Source: Parascedosporium putredinis (Eukaryota; Ascomycota; Sordariomycetes; Microascales; Microascaceae). Taken from it: a stretch of DNA of 64,000 bases. Location: NCBI GenBank assembly GCA_949357655.1, contig CASHTG010000013.1, positions 124,001 through 188,000 on the forward strand, in the 5' to 3' direction. Below are positions 1 to 10,192 of the stretch, piece by piece. The notes beneath the pieces are model-generated. The model searched no databases. It had not been told where the DNA came from and was given only the letters and a program-made list of their open reading frames with translations. How positions within the stretch are numbered: the stretch's first letter is position 1; every line of letters begins with the position of its first letter. Both the position numbers and the translations under genes were made by a program.

Positions 1-562
1 TAGGTAAGTGTGATTGAAAGGCGTGTTTTGAGGAGTGGTGCTTCATTTTTGGTTCGTAATGCTAACGATCATGACTAGAGGGTGAACGGTGGGCTGCTTG
101 GATTCCAGCTCAAATTCCCATTACATAGAAATACATGTCGACGAAGAACCGTGCAGCTGTATGAAGTTGTGGTACGCGCATCGCTTAGACTTGGGATTTG
201 AGCATCGATGTCTAGAATTGTCCCGATACTTTCTCCGCCAAGTCAGCTGTAGATAGACCCTTATGTCCCGTATCCTTCCCGTGGAGCTTGGGTAGCTATC
301 ACTCCTCTAATCAACTACCCATGAATGGATAGTAACTCACCTGAACTCAGGGGCTGGACATAAACATGTGGATTGTTGGTATCCCGCTACCTACGGTGTC
401 GTCTCTAGATGTATCAGCTGAGATCATTGTTAGAATTTACACGATACTGGCGTTGTCGTGGGGTCTATTGTTTGAATAGATCAATATGGAAATTACTGTG
501 GGACTAGCTATGATAAACTACATGCTTCGCATACAAAAGCTACTCATTTTCCCATCATCCCA
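1..562. other. Left flank without a recognisable gene
   Basis: This stretch lies downstream of the stop codon of the flavin monooxygenase. It is moderately AT-rich and I see no reading frame or family motif in it. It probably contains the 3' untranslated region of that gene and the edge of the cluster. Confidence 0.5.
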
Positions 563-2188
563 CTAGTTCCCTTGAACCAGCGGCTTATCCTGATCGATAT
601 CAGGGCGAACAGACGCCACGAATGCCTTGAGTTCAGCAAATCCTTTGTGCCATTTCTCGTCAAAGGCCACCATCTTGGGCAAGCCAGCGGATTCCAAGTC
701 TCTGTTGACGGATTCGAGTATCTCCTCGGCGTAGGCAATATCCTGGAGCGAGAGGCTGTGAAACTTGACAGCCGGGTCTTGGTTTGCCTTTCGCGTTAGG
801 TGCGCCTGATACATTTCGTCTCGCGGCGGCAGCTTCGCCTCTCCCTTGAATATTCTGGCGAGGATCCGCGCTTGGAAGTCAAAGAGGGAAAATGTGGAGG
901 TGTTGTACTGGACGCCGACGAACGCGAGGGTAGGGTCGGGGATGTAGAAGATGTCTTTGTGTAGATTGTGGAGCGTGTACCCGTCCGAGGTGATGATGAG
1001 TTGGTCGTCGGCCGCGTCTACGGCGACTGCTGGCTTCTGAAGCTCGCCGAGAAATGGGTAGGTTGTGATGTACCCTGTTGCGACAACCACGTGGTGGATT
1101 CCGGTGATCTCGCGGCCGTTTCGTAGAACAACTTTGCCCGGTATCGGCTCTCCAGAACTCAATGCATCCTGTTGATTTACATCAGAGTCCGGATCAAGAA
1201 TAAATTCCTGGACATCGGGCACTCGCTCGCAACTCTCTGCCAGCCCCTCCTGACGAGCCGTGTTGGCCCTCGTAACATCACGAGTAATCTGGTACGTTTT
1301 ACCGCCAACCTTGTCTATTTCGTTTGCAATGTCATAAGACGACACCCCAGCGCCCACGATGAGCACGGTAGAATTTTCGTACGGCTTCGGCGACCGGTAC
1401 GTCTTAGAGTGCGTCACGCGGTCCGGATACCGTTCCTTCCATTCCGCGAGACCGGGAATCTCTGGAACCCGCGGGACGTCGTAGTGCCCGCTGGCGACCA
1501 CGACGGCGTCAAAAGCCCAATGTTGGGTTTCAAAGTGGAAGGCGTCATCGTCGCGTACAAACTTTTGGTGCGCACGTTCCACTGCGTGGCGCCGGCAGGC
1601 TTGGAGATGTTCTCTACGCGAGTCCAGAAGTGGACGTGATCCAGCACGCGGTACTGCTGGGCAAGCTCCCCAATGTAGTCCTTGACCTGCTCCGCGGTGA
1701 TTACCTTATCGGTTCCCTCGGGCCACTCGAGAAGGCTACTGCGCATCACGGCCGTACCAATGTTATTCTTCAGCCCCGCATAGCACGGGCCCGGCGACGC
1801 GAAGTAGACGGATGTTTCGTCCGCCGTCAGGTGATCGGGGATAGAGACGTATTGCGAGGCCGCCGGGGAGGAACCACGTGGGGAAAGGAGGCGTCAGAGG
1901 AGGACGAGGGTCGTACACCCACACCCCGCCCACGTTGCCGCTGCGCTCGAACACGGTGACGTTGAACCCGGCGAGGAGGAGATGAGAGGCTGTCGAGACC
2001 CCGCTTATTCCGGCACCAATCACGGCGACGGATTCGATGCGTCCGAGAGACGTGGAGGGTGGCGGCACGCTTCGACGGGGGATGGTGGCAGCGTCGAAGG
2101 CGGGAATGGCGGCGGCTGGAATTTGGGCCGCGAAGGAATGAAGTCCCTCGAGCCGATCGATGCCTCGCGTATCAGTAGTTGTCGCCAT
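563..2188 (-). CDS. FAD/NADPH-dependent monooxygenase (FMO / Baeyer-Villiger-like)
   Basis: Predicted flavoprotein monooxygenase of about 540 residues. Seen: an N-terminal FAD-binding GAGISG near residue 58, a second dinucleotide motif VLIVGAGVSS in the middle, the sequence YPDRVTHSKTY as a divergent version of the FMO fingerprint FxGxxxHxxxY, and a late VVATGY motif. Family knowledge: such enzymes insert oxygen at carbon or heteroatoms with NADPH and O2, and cytochalasin clusters encode a flavin Baeyer-Villiger enzyme (CcsB); a matching role here is inference. The frame changes twice, near 1865-1868 (a G run on the plus strand) and near 1563-1566 (a T run). Homology continues across both, so I treat this as one gene. 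The start at 2188 is 40-60 residues ahead of the FAD motif, normal for the family. The neighbouring P450 is on the same strand. Confidence 0.82.
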
Positions 2189-2365
2189 CTTGTTGCGTTA
2201 TGCGGCAATTTGGCCAGTAAACCTTTTTTTTTGGTCGATTTGCCCAAATTGCGAAACTTGAGGGGGCAATCCGAGAAAGGACTGCCCGGTGCTAAAGGCC
2301 GTATAGAAAGGCTGTAGACGCCGTTTTGGCTCATTGTCGCTTTTGCTTCGAAATCATCGTGGGCG

Positions 2366-2425
2366 ATCGGAGCTCAACATCCGGTTCCTCAATGACACCA
2401 CCGCCGAAATGCGATTCCGATTGGC
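2366..2425. promoter_or_regulatory. Candidate regulatory elements upstream of the FMO
   Basis: Some 180-240 bp upstream of the FMO start there is ATCGGAG (2366-2372) and TCCGATTGG (2416-2424), i.e. CCAATCGGA on the other strand. The same words recur in the efflux pump/P450 promoter (32451-32708), and ATCGGAG also recurs in the hydrolase/PKS-NRPS promoter. The word joins a CCAAT box to a CGG half-site of the kind bound by Zn2Cys6 proteins. Function is inferred from recurrence only. The rest of 2189-2941 shows nothing recognisable. Confidence 0.35.
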
Positions 2426-2941
2426 CGGTTTTTGACTGATCGTCGTTGAATCGCGGACTCGGGGGCTGACAAAACATCAAATTTCGGAACTGCTTACTTA
2501 TCTGTGCTGCATCAAACGATGGCTTTTGGGGTGAAGCGGCGTATTCTGCGTCCGCGGCACACTCCGTCCCCTGCATTAGCGTCCATTACACGAAGCGTAG
2601 TTGGGGAGGTCAAGGACTCGAGGTCAGGGAAGACGAGCTGACCCGGGTGCAATCTAGCAAGTCTCTAGTAGTTCAAAATTACGGAGTGTGCAGACAAGGC
2701 AGGGAACGTGAAGAATCTACTGGTGATCAAGTTACCAGGCCTTGTGCCTGAAGAATTTGGAAAGATTGCATGGTATTTTATTGGTCTAGTTTGACGAGTG
2801 TAATGCACGCTTCTTGTGCTACGCCATTGTACTATCCTGGATTTGGGCGATGGAACAGCATTGCCAAGTCTGCGTGTTCCTGGCCTTACAATTTCTCTGG
2901 CAATCATGCTCGACAAAGCCATGATACACTACCATGCCCCT

Positions 2942-4710
2942 TTAGCGCTGTCTCTCGCGCACCAAAATTTGCACCTTCATATCCGGCTGAACGGAGCCGT
3001 TGGGGAAAGAAAGCCTCGGAGGCTTTTGGGTTCCCAATGGGTACTGTATATCGTAGTTCAACAGGAGGTGGGAAAGCAGAATCTTGATCGTGTTGCCGGC
3101 AAAGACACGTCCCGGGCATACCTGGGGCCCGTCACCCCAGGTGAGAAGCTCGGGGCTATTGCTCGTATACTGATGTCGTGTCTCATGGCCGGGCTTCTCT
3201 CTCAGGCGAAGAAAGCGCTGGGGCTCGAACACTTCTGGGTCGGGGTATAGGGACGTAGAATTATGAATGTGATGCTGGTCCACACAGACGATCGTGCCCT
3301 TTGGGAGCTTAGGCCCGATCGAGAACTGTACGTCCTCCTTGAGGATCCGGCTCAGGCCGACTGTTTTTGACATTAGAGTACTATCCTAGCAGAGCGGAAT
3401 GGAATAGATGGGGTGGATCTGGCTTACGGTAGTGGAAGGTGTTGACTCGCGCCGACTCGCGCATGAAACTATCCAGCTTTGGGAGCTCGGTAAGTTGCGT
3501 TGCTGGCAGCTTCCCATCCTTCAAAACCCCGGTAATCTCTTCCCGAAGCTCTTCGACCAGATCCGGCCGCTGCAGGAGCTCCGTGAGCATCCAGTAGAGA
3601 CTCACCGCGGTGGTTGGCGTCGATTCAAACGTGGCCGTGATGACGTCCTTGACAAGCTGGTCATGGTTGAACTCACCCTGCTTGTATCGACCCAAAAGCA
3701 TGTGTACCAGCGTGAGTTTCTTGTCAGGACTATCCTTGCCGTTTGGTAAGTCATGGTATTCTCGCGCGGCTTGCTCGATTGTTGGCCGTAGCAAGTAGCT
3801 CATGTACTTGTACACCACGAGCGCTGGGAAATAGGAGATGGTGGCGGCGATGGGCCGCAAGAGCCGTGGAAACTGGCAGCTAATGTAGACGCCGATTCCT
3901 GCTCCTATGGGGAGGAGCCGAACAGCATTCAGCCACCGTTTGTCGCGACTCAGGGGTTCACCGACGAGGCCTGTCGCACCCGTGGCAACGACGACGTCCA
4001 AGACTGTCCAGAATAAAGATACCTTTTTCCACTGAGGGCAGTCCCCTAGATTGATTCCCACTGCATATGGCTAGGTTAGCAAGTTTCGCTGTCGGCATAT
4101 GGGAGGCGAGTGGCGATTACGTACCGCACGTCGCGCAGTCTCCTGTCGAGCCGGGCCCAAGGGTGCAATGCTCCTCGCCAAGTCAGTGCTAGCCGTTTTG
4201 TGGAGCGTATTGCTCGAGTCGTCCGTGCCGATGAGACGGTAGCCTCCAAACTGAACCGTGGTGAGAAAATCAACTAGGGAGGCGGTTCTCGCCGGAAGCC
4301 GTCGAATCTCGTTGACGTAGGCGGACGGGAACACGACGAGCTCGAACCCAGAGTAGCCAAAGAACCAAGGCCGATCGGGATATTTTCTGGCTGCCTCATC
4401 CAGCATCGGCTTGTAATCGAAAGCGTGCTTCCCGTTCGACGGCGTGAGCTTCGGAACACCGAGCCTTTGAAGAGAGTAAAAGTACGGTTGGATAATGAAA
4501 GCATCGAGGGCTAGGAGCAGGGAGAGGCCGACGACGAAAGAAGGACCCCGCGCACGAGCGGGGAGTATCACGGTAGAGCTGCGCCGCGAGGAGTCGCGCA
4601 ATCTGCCATTTGGTAAGGTTGAGCGGTGCCAAGGCTTGTTGCATCACCACGAACTGCTCCTTGATCGTCTCATACTGCTCGACTAGGCTGGCGACAATGG
4701 GTAGCGTCAT
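2942..4710 (-). CDS. Cytochrome P450 (cluster tailoring enzyme 1)
   Basis: Membrane-anchored fungal P450. Seen: a hydrophobic N-terminal segment (FVVGLSLLLALDAFII), an I-helix region STPTTA, the ExxR pair in MRESAR, and the haem loop WGDGPQVCPGR with its cysteine ligand; Trp replaces the usual first Phe. Introns fit at 4071-4124 (gtacgt..ctag) and 3361-3427 (gtaagc..acag), both restoring the frame. Near 4555 the frame changes between the first coding part (start 4710) and the hydrophobic anchor; a shorter start at 4601 is possible but would leave an odd basic leader. It probably hydroxylates or further oxidises the cluster product at the endoplasmic reticulum. It is co-oriented with the FMO and ends about 750 bp from its start. 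Confidence 0.85.
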
Positions 4711-5361
4711 ATTGAGGTCTATGGTTTATCCAATATGGTGGCACGAATAATTGGTAGGGAAACGCTTGACGACTTGGTAGGAGGAGCGTTGGTCTCCTAG
4801 CAATATCAACCTGCCTTTGATGCAATGGATACCTTGTACCCGGACCCTTTGGCGCCCCATAATTATTAAGCTCTGTGGGTCCTATTGTTAGCGCTCCGCA
4901 CTCTCAGCCGACTCCGAGCGCCGATGCGGGGCGCCGGCTTCGACTCCGGCCATGACACAAGCGCGTTGGAAAAGACACCAGGAGATAATTCCTTTTCTTA
5001 TACAAGAACCGAAGAAGCCCCCAGCAATCCATCATGCATACCAACTCGTTCCTATCAGTCCGGACACTTGAAAATCTCATTTTGACTTGTTGGCATCAAC
5101 GTCCGACCCACACCGACGTGTACCGATGGCGGCTCCGGCGTCAGCAAGCATCCTCAACATGACGGGGAATTGGATCCTGGTACGGTGACGCTCGCACCAA
5201 CCATCGAATCGATCGATCGCATTGCTGAAATTTGTTCTGTGCAGAATCGGGAGCTGTCGGATGATTTTGATTCTACTTTTGCTCTGGTCCGAGTTCGATT
5301 TCTATTGTTTTACCAGTCGTAGAAAAAGAAAGACGTCGTCGGGAACGTCGGCTAATCGTCA
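4711..5361. other. Divergent intergenic region
   Basis: Spacer between the P450 (minus strand) and the small gene starting at 5362, so it likely holds both promoters. It contains CTCCGAG and several TCCGA words but none of the exact CCAATCGGA elements seen at other cluster promoters. I see no coding signal. Confidence 0.45.
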
Positions 5362-5835
5362 ATGCAGCAAGGAGTCCCCTGGGCACTGCGCAAAATTTTG
5401 TCCTTTGCCGGTGTATCTCTGCACATGACTCAAACGACATCTGTGCCAGAGGACAACCTAGGTGGTGGCCCCGTCGTCTCGATCCGCGTGAAGCAGGTTG
5501 TGACGCCCGGTGGGTTCTCCAGCGAGGAGTCGTATGTACTTGATTCCCAGTCCCGAGATTCCACGGTGCCCATCTTTGGGGCGCTGTCTGCGCATTCCAA
5601 GTACGTGCCCGTCGCCGAAATCTCCGACGAGACGTTTAAACAGCGCGCGGCCGATGGCGATTCGGACACGGTTATCCAGGAGTTTGCCGAGAGCAAGACG
5701 GGCGAGTGGGTGACGGAGGGGATCTGGACCTTTGAAAATGTGAATGGAGTGAGGCATTTCACCAGGACTAATGTAACTAGTAGAGGGGAGTCACGGGTGG
5801 TTGCTCGGCTTGTCTACGATTGGAGACAGGAGTGA
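5362..5835 (+). CDS. Small uncharacterised cluster protein
   Basis: Intact single-exon frame of 157 codons; a second ATG at 5425 would give 136 residues and is at least as likely, since the first 21 residues look unlike the rest. I do not recognise a named family. The sequence is rich in alternating hydrophobic and polar residues, predicting mostly beta strands, and ends in a patch (GIWTFENVNGVRHFTRTN... RLVYDW) that looks like the last strands of a small barrel, perhaps calycin/lipocalin-like. There is no membrane span and no clear signal peptide. It sits between the P450 and the trans-enoyl reductase, inside the PKS-NRPS cluster, and is one of the few genes here without a frame break. A role in pathway chemistry (for example ring closure or intermediate binding) is speculation from position and fold impression. 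Confidence 0.65.
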   Translation: MQQGVPWALRKILSFAGVSLHMTQTTSVPEDNLGGGPVVSIRVKQVVTPGGFSSEESYVLDSQSRDSTVPIFGALSAHSKYVPVAEISDETFKQRAADGDSDTVIQEFAESKTGEWVTEGIWTFENVNGVRHFTRTNVTSRGESRVVARLVYDWRQE

Positions 5836-5946
5836 ATGATGGGTGAAAGTCATTAATTGTACCGGCAAAGATTGGACAGACTGGAAGTATCGAAAGATTA
5901 AATAACGACGAGTGAAAGAGAATACATCCATTGTAATTGACGTATA

Positions 5947-5974
5947 TGCCTAGTGCCTACTGCCTACTGCCTAC
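5947..5974. repeat. Four-copy 7-bp tandem repeat over the trans-ER stop codon
   Basis: The unit TGCCTAC occurs four times head to tail (first copy TGCCTAG). The last copy contains the stop codon of the enoyl reductase (CTA on the plus strand at 5971-5973), so change in copy number would mainly alter the 3' untranslated region. Confidence 0.85.
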
Positions 5975-7135
5975 TGCGCTGCTACTGGAACGACCAACTT
6001 GCTCCCCGAAACCTGTTTCGCCTTGAGTATCTCCAAACCCGACAAAACCGTGTCGAAGCCAGCCGGTTCCAAGACCCGAATCGGCAGAGGCTTGAGCGTG
6101 CCATCTTGAATAAGCGTCTGGAGGCTTCGATAAAATCGCTTCGACCACTCATGAAGCTCCGGATCGGGCGCGATGCCATACGGCTCGGGGAGCAAAACAC
6201 CTCGCCCTAAGATGGCGGGTCCCATGACTAGTTGATGGTGGACGGTTTGCCGCGTGCAGAGCGACTCTTGGTACTGCTCGAGGGCGCAATACGTCCCACC
6301 GGCACGTCCGATGGCCTCGTAGCACAGGGAAGTGGTGGCGGCCTCTCCAAAGGGATCGATGACGCGCTTGAGCCTGTTGCGGGTGTAGGCTTTGATGTCG
6401 GCTGCGCACGTGGGGGAGTGATAGTCGAAGACTGCGTCGGCGCCGTACTTTTTCACGAGGTCGAAATTGTGCGGCGAGCAGGTCGTAACCACGCTGTAGC
6501 CGCATCTACGGCCGTATAAATGTTGTCAGTGCTATCAACACGGTATCCGGAGTATTACCATCCGTTACTTACAACTTGAGGAGCTGTATAGCAATGAGGC
6601 CGACGGAGCTGCTTCCTCCATAGACGAGAACCGTCTCACCTGGCTTGTGCCCTTTGTAGTCGGCAATCTCGTCCGGCGTCGCGGGAATCTTGAGACACTC
6701 GTGTAGCGCCAACGCCACTGTAGACACGCAGGCCGGGCCAAAGGCAAGGGCCTGCTCAAACGAAGTATCCGGCGGGATGCGGAGGGCGTAAATAACTTCA
6801 ACCTTGATATACTGTCCGAAAGAGCCAGACTCTGGGTCGTCCTGTTTGTTGCTCGGAACGCAGCCAAAAACACGATCACCCACTTCGAATTCTGTCACAC
6901 CGTCTCCGACGGCGGCTACGGTACCGGCGAAATCGACTCCGTTCTTGAGTCCCGGCGTGGGGAACCGGGCGGCCATCTTGAAGTCGCACGGGTTGAGCGC
7001 CACCGCTGCGTTTTTAACGAGGAGCCATCCGGGCAAGACCTTGGGCACGGGAATGCCATGAGTAACTTTCAACTCGCCGCCTCCATGTTGAATGATGGCG
7101 GTATGCGTCGATGGTATGGGAATATCAGGAGACAT
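5971..7135 (-). CDS. Trans-acting enoyl reductase (MDR family, LovC/CcsC type)
   Basis: Medium-chain dehydrogenase/reductase of about 365 residues without catalytic zinc ligands. Seen: the GroES-like N-terminal half with NPCDFKMA and GVDFAGTV, then the nucleotide-binding fold with VLVYGGSSSVGLIAIQLLK and the downstream YGADAVFDY. One intron at 6506-6572 (gtaagt..gtag) joins the halves cleanly; there is no frame break. The ATG at 7135 is chosen because the family begins within 15 residues of this point and the upstream in-frame extension is unlike the family. Known role: such proteins dock on a highly reducing PKS and reduce enoyl-thioesters with NADPH when the synthase's own ER is dead. That fits the PKS-NRPS at 17388, whose ER region lacks a nucleotide-binding motif. 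Divergently transcribed from the Diels-Alderase gene. Confidence 0.92.
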
Positions 7136-7642
7136 GTTGCGACGGCTAACGTAAGTTGGGTCACGCGAAAAGGTTTCAAGGGTTGGAGATGGAAGTTGCC
7201 GCAGATTCAAAAATCCTTTCTTTGTTGCGAAATCTCTTGGCTGCCGACTATACATCAGATGCAAAGTACATATGTCACAAATAGTATTGGACGGCGAAAG
7301 GGAAATAATCGTCGACCAGCTCCATAGCTGGAACGCCCTTCTCCGAGATAGGCGAATCAAAATTCTCCGAGGTACCCATTCGTGTCCGACTATACATGTA
7401 GACACCGGAGCTTCGGAGGATCCATGGACTGGTAGGTGGATTGGCTCGGCACCCCTCCTGTCGTCATGCAGCTCTTCTCCGGTACAATTCTGCCTTAAAT
7501 AAGCTGAACCTCGTTTGGATATGTGTGACCAACTCAAGGAGTGCCACCCTTCCCGTTACTTTATCGGGCCATCCTTGTCTTGTCCATCAGTTGGCTACCT
7601 TGAACTGTACGCGAAGCAGCGTCGGCAAAAAACAAAAACAAA
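7136..7642. promoter_or_regulatory. Divergent promoter of trans-ER and Diels-Alderase
   Basis: About 500 bp between the two start codons. It has two copies of TTCTCCGAG, at 7339-7347 and 7363-7371, 24 bp apart, and a further TTCGGAGG near 7413. The ten bases AATTCTCCGA at 7361-7370 recur exactly, on the opposite strand, at 16883-16892 in the hydrolase/PKS-NRPS promoter. A shared regulator is the simple reading, but it is not shown. Confidence 0.4.
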
Positions 7643-8899
7643 ATGCATTGGAGAGAGCCACGCAGTCTCGCTCTTCTGGTTCTTGGAGCATTGGCAGCCT
7701 CCACAGCCGCAGAAAATCCCGAGCCAATCTGGTTGGGAGATTGGAAAGAGCAACAAAAGGTTTTGGGCTCCGATAGCTTCGCCGCGTGCGAAGTCAGCCA
7801 TGTTACCGCGTACGAAATCTCCAAGGGCCGGAAGCCAGTCGCCTTCTCCACCAGCCCGACAGACGACCCCGAGCTGCCAAGAATCGTCCCGATGAATGAG
7901 ACGGCGGGCGAGCAGTGGGAGTTTGATGCGGTCTCGGAAGACGGCTTGTCCGGCATCATTTTTGGCTTCTACCGCGATCCAAACTACTCGGTCCTCGGCG
8001 CCGGCAACTTGCGCATGTACGTCGAGCTTGCCCACCCCAACGGCGAGCGCTTCGTGCAGATTGATTACCCTACGGAATCCACGATTGAATCGTGCCCGGG
8101 TGTCGGCTGGCGCGGCGAGTGGAAGGGCGACGGCTACGTCTACAGCTGGGACGTGTCTGCCGATTTGCGCAAGGCTCGGGTTACGTGGGACACGCCCAAG
8201 ACCAAGGGCACCGTCGACTTCAACTCCATCGCGCCGCCGCGCTACGCCGACGGGTCGACGTGGCCGTCCAAGGATGCCTCCCTGCTCACCGTGCCGCACT
8301 TTTACTGGTTTGAGCCTATCCCGGTAGCCGACGTCACGGTCGACGCCGTCTTTGACGGAAAACCAGTCAAGTGGTCCGGCAGTGGCGGGCACGAGCGACT
8401 CTGGGGTGCATTCAACTGGTTCACCTGCTTGGATTCCATGACGTTTGTGCGCCTCAAGGCCGGTCCCTATGCTTTGTCATTTTGGGAGTTTGAATCGTGG
8501 CTGGAAAAGGGCCTACGAGTGCCAGCAGTGGTACTGGCCGAAGACGGAGAGCAGATTTTTGACAGCCGGCGTACGGAACCATCCGACACGGAGGACTACT
8601 TTTCCTGGCAAAAGGTCTACGACAAGGAAGGAGTCTCGGGTACACTCAAGGACAAGGCTACCGGGTTTGTTCTGGATCTTAATTCGCCAACTCGTGGAAA
8701 GCAATGGACTTTTATCGTTACCCACAAGAATATCTACTTCGAGTACTTTCTTGGCGAAGGCGTTGGAGGGACAGGATACACGGCGACCGTGGTCGGAGGT
8801 CAGGTTGGTACGCAGAGACAGTGGTCTGGCTCTGGGGTGACGGAGACTCTCAAATTGCCTGTGAAGAGCATGGTGTTGAAAAGGAACTTTGTGGAATAG
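7643..8899 (+). CDS. Lipocalin-like Diels-Alderase (CcsF/PyiF/CghA family)
   Basis: Intact single-exon gene of 418 codons. A hydrophobic N-terminus (about residues 8-23) resembles a signal sequence or anchor, common in this family. The body matches the two-barrel lipocalin-like pericyclases of PKS-NRPS pathways: a WEFDAVSEDG strand near residue 93, a GWRGEWKGDGYVYSW stretch, and the characteristic GGHERLWGAFNWF segment near residue 253 followed by the SFWEFES strand. Known members (CcsF, PyiF, Fsa2, CghA, MycB) catalyse intramolecular [4+2] cycloaddition of a released polyketide-amino-acid intermediate, giving either an isoindolone with macrocycle or a decalin. Which ring is formed here cannot be read from sequence by eye. 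It is transcribed away from the trans-ER. Confidence 0.9.
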   Translation: MHWREPRSLALLVLGALAASTAAENPEPIWLGDWKEQQKVLGSDSFAACEVSHVTAYEISKGRKPVAFSTSPTDDPELPRIVPMNETAGEQWEFDAVSEDGLSGIIFGFYRDPNYSVLGAGNLRMYVELAHPNGERFVQIDYPTESTIESCPGVGWRGEWKGDGYVYSWDVSADLRKARVTWDTPKTKGTVDFNSIAPPRYADGSTWPSKDASLLTVPHFYWFEPIPVADVTVDAVFDGKPVKWSGSGGHERLWGAFNWFTCLDSMTFVRLKAGPYALSFWEFESWLEKGLRVPAVVLAEDGEQIFDSRRTEPSDTEDYFSWQKVYDKEGVSGTLKDKATGFVLDLNSPTRGKQWTFIVTHKNIYFEYFLGEGVGGTGYTATVVGGQVGTQRQWSGSGVTETLKLPVKSMVLKRNFVE

Positions 8900-9404
8900 T
8901 CAATCATGAGAATACTGGGTCCTTGGGTCAGTCCTGAAGGAGAAGAGACGTCTGCACGCGAGGAAACTCAATAGGACTTCGGGGAAACGAACGGTACATG
9001 GGCTTCCTTTTGACCCTGAGCAGCCAACTATATAATCTTTGGAGCGGAGCGCATGGCACAGAAGTATCGGTGATAGCCTCACGAAATAGCCATCGTGCGG
9101 GAAATTAGTGTTAGCTCACTTTTCTAAATGGCTAGGCTGCGCTACAGATAAGCCATACTGGATTTGGAAACTGTCTACCATCCTACACCTCTTTGGCTAT
9201 ATTCTATATTGCAAGTGAACTGTAACAGCAGCATCGTGTCAATTGAAAGGGCCTACGAGAGTGGTATCCTGCCATACGCATCTTGCAGATTGTCACTAGC
9301 TCCAGATTCAAGGAGCGTTGTGATACCCTTTCCATGGCCATCTTTGCCCACCATAGCGCTGTATTATCGCATATATCCGGATCAGCATTAGACTTTAAAA
9401 ATAA
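8900..9404. other. Spacer after the Diels-Alderase
   Basis: Probable 3' untranslated sequence and spacer. I see no coding or repeat signal. Confidence 0.4.
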
Positions 9405-10052
9405 TTACACAGCCGCGCCATAGCCTGTACAAGCAAGTGTTAGGTTCTGATTATCTTGAGGATTTATGTTGATTGCTTTCGTGAGGAGCATCTTGGTGAT
9501 GCTATCGTGGCGACCAGCCGCTGCCTAGGATAATGGCGTTGCCGTTTACGTCTGACATGTATAGTTCGCCACAAGGGACAGCAGCATCTGGACGACTTTT
9601 TCATAGCCATGGCTTGCTGCCCATGATAATGATGTCTGGCTCCTTGCCCTGGGCGTCTAACTCTGTTCCATGATCTAAGAGCATCTCGACATTGACAATG
9701 GTTTCACGACCACTTTCAGCCACCGATAAAAGATGGTGTTTTGCCACCCCTGTCCAGAGTGTGTCGCTTTACACCATGGCCCAAGAGCACTCCAACAACT
9801 GTGACATTGAGGTTGCAGCACGGGCCGGGTACTTAACCACAGCCGAAGCTCATGTCAGATCCCGAACAATCGCCCTCGGCAGCTGCAACCAGGTCCGAGA
9901 CTTGGGGTGGTGGGTGTTTAGCGCATCGAAGCCACTGAATGCTTCTTTCAGCAATCTCTCGGCCGTGAGTCTCGATGTCAGAAACTAAGCTATAGATGAC
10001 TCCATAGGAAGCCTTCAGAGTGCTCGGTTGTGTCCACATTTTCCTTTCCATA
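9405..10052 (-). pseudogene. Relic of a NACHT/ankyrin-repeat gene
   Basis: Reading the minus strand in shifting frames gives a degraded but recognisable order. First comes a segment like the region after the NACHT domain of fungal NLR-type proteins (VIYSLVSDIETHGREIAER with IQWLRCAKHPP, about 9870-10010). Then follow pieces of ankyrin repeats: VAESGRETIV and MLLDHGTELDAQ (about 9650-9740), ASHGYEKVVQMLL (about 9560-9620), and HDSITKMLLTKAININPQDN with a last LACTGYGAAV before a stop at 9405-9407. In-frame stops and several frame changes separate the pieces. Unlike the cluster genes, the breaks here are dense and conserved residues are lost, so true decay is likely. No NACHT P-loop was found. 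Confidence 0.62.
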
Positions 10053-10192
10053 CTAAAGGGTGGTGGGCAGTTGGAAATGGAGGTTAAGTTGTTATCGCAG
10101 TGACTCGATGGCCGAATAGATATAAACGAATTATCAGAGGGGGTACGAGGCAATAACCGGTACACGTGCAATATAGAGCATTTAGACGTCAA

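Noticed and set aside
7136..7537. Longer N-terminus for the trans-ER with a start at 7537
   Set aside because: The added residues are basic and low in family similarity, and would use up most of the divergent promoter. The start at 7135 fits the family.
9833..10192. Minus-strand frame of 119 codons as a stand-alone gene
   Set aside because: Only its last part resembles a protein family, and that part continues into the ankyrin relic in other frames. It is better described as a pseudogene fragment.
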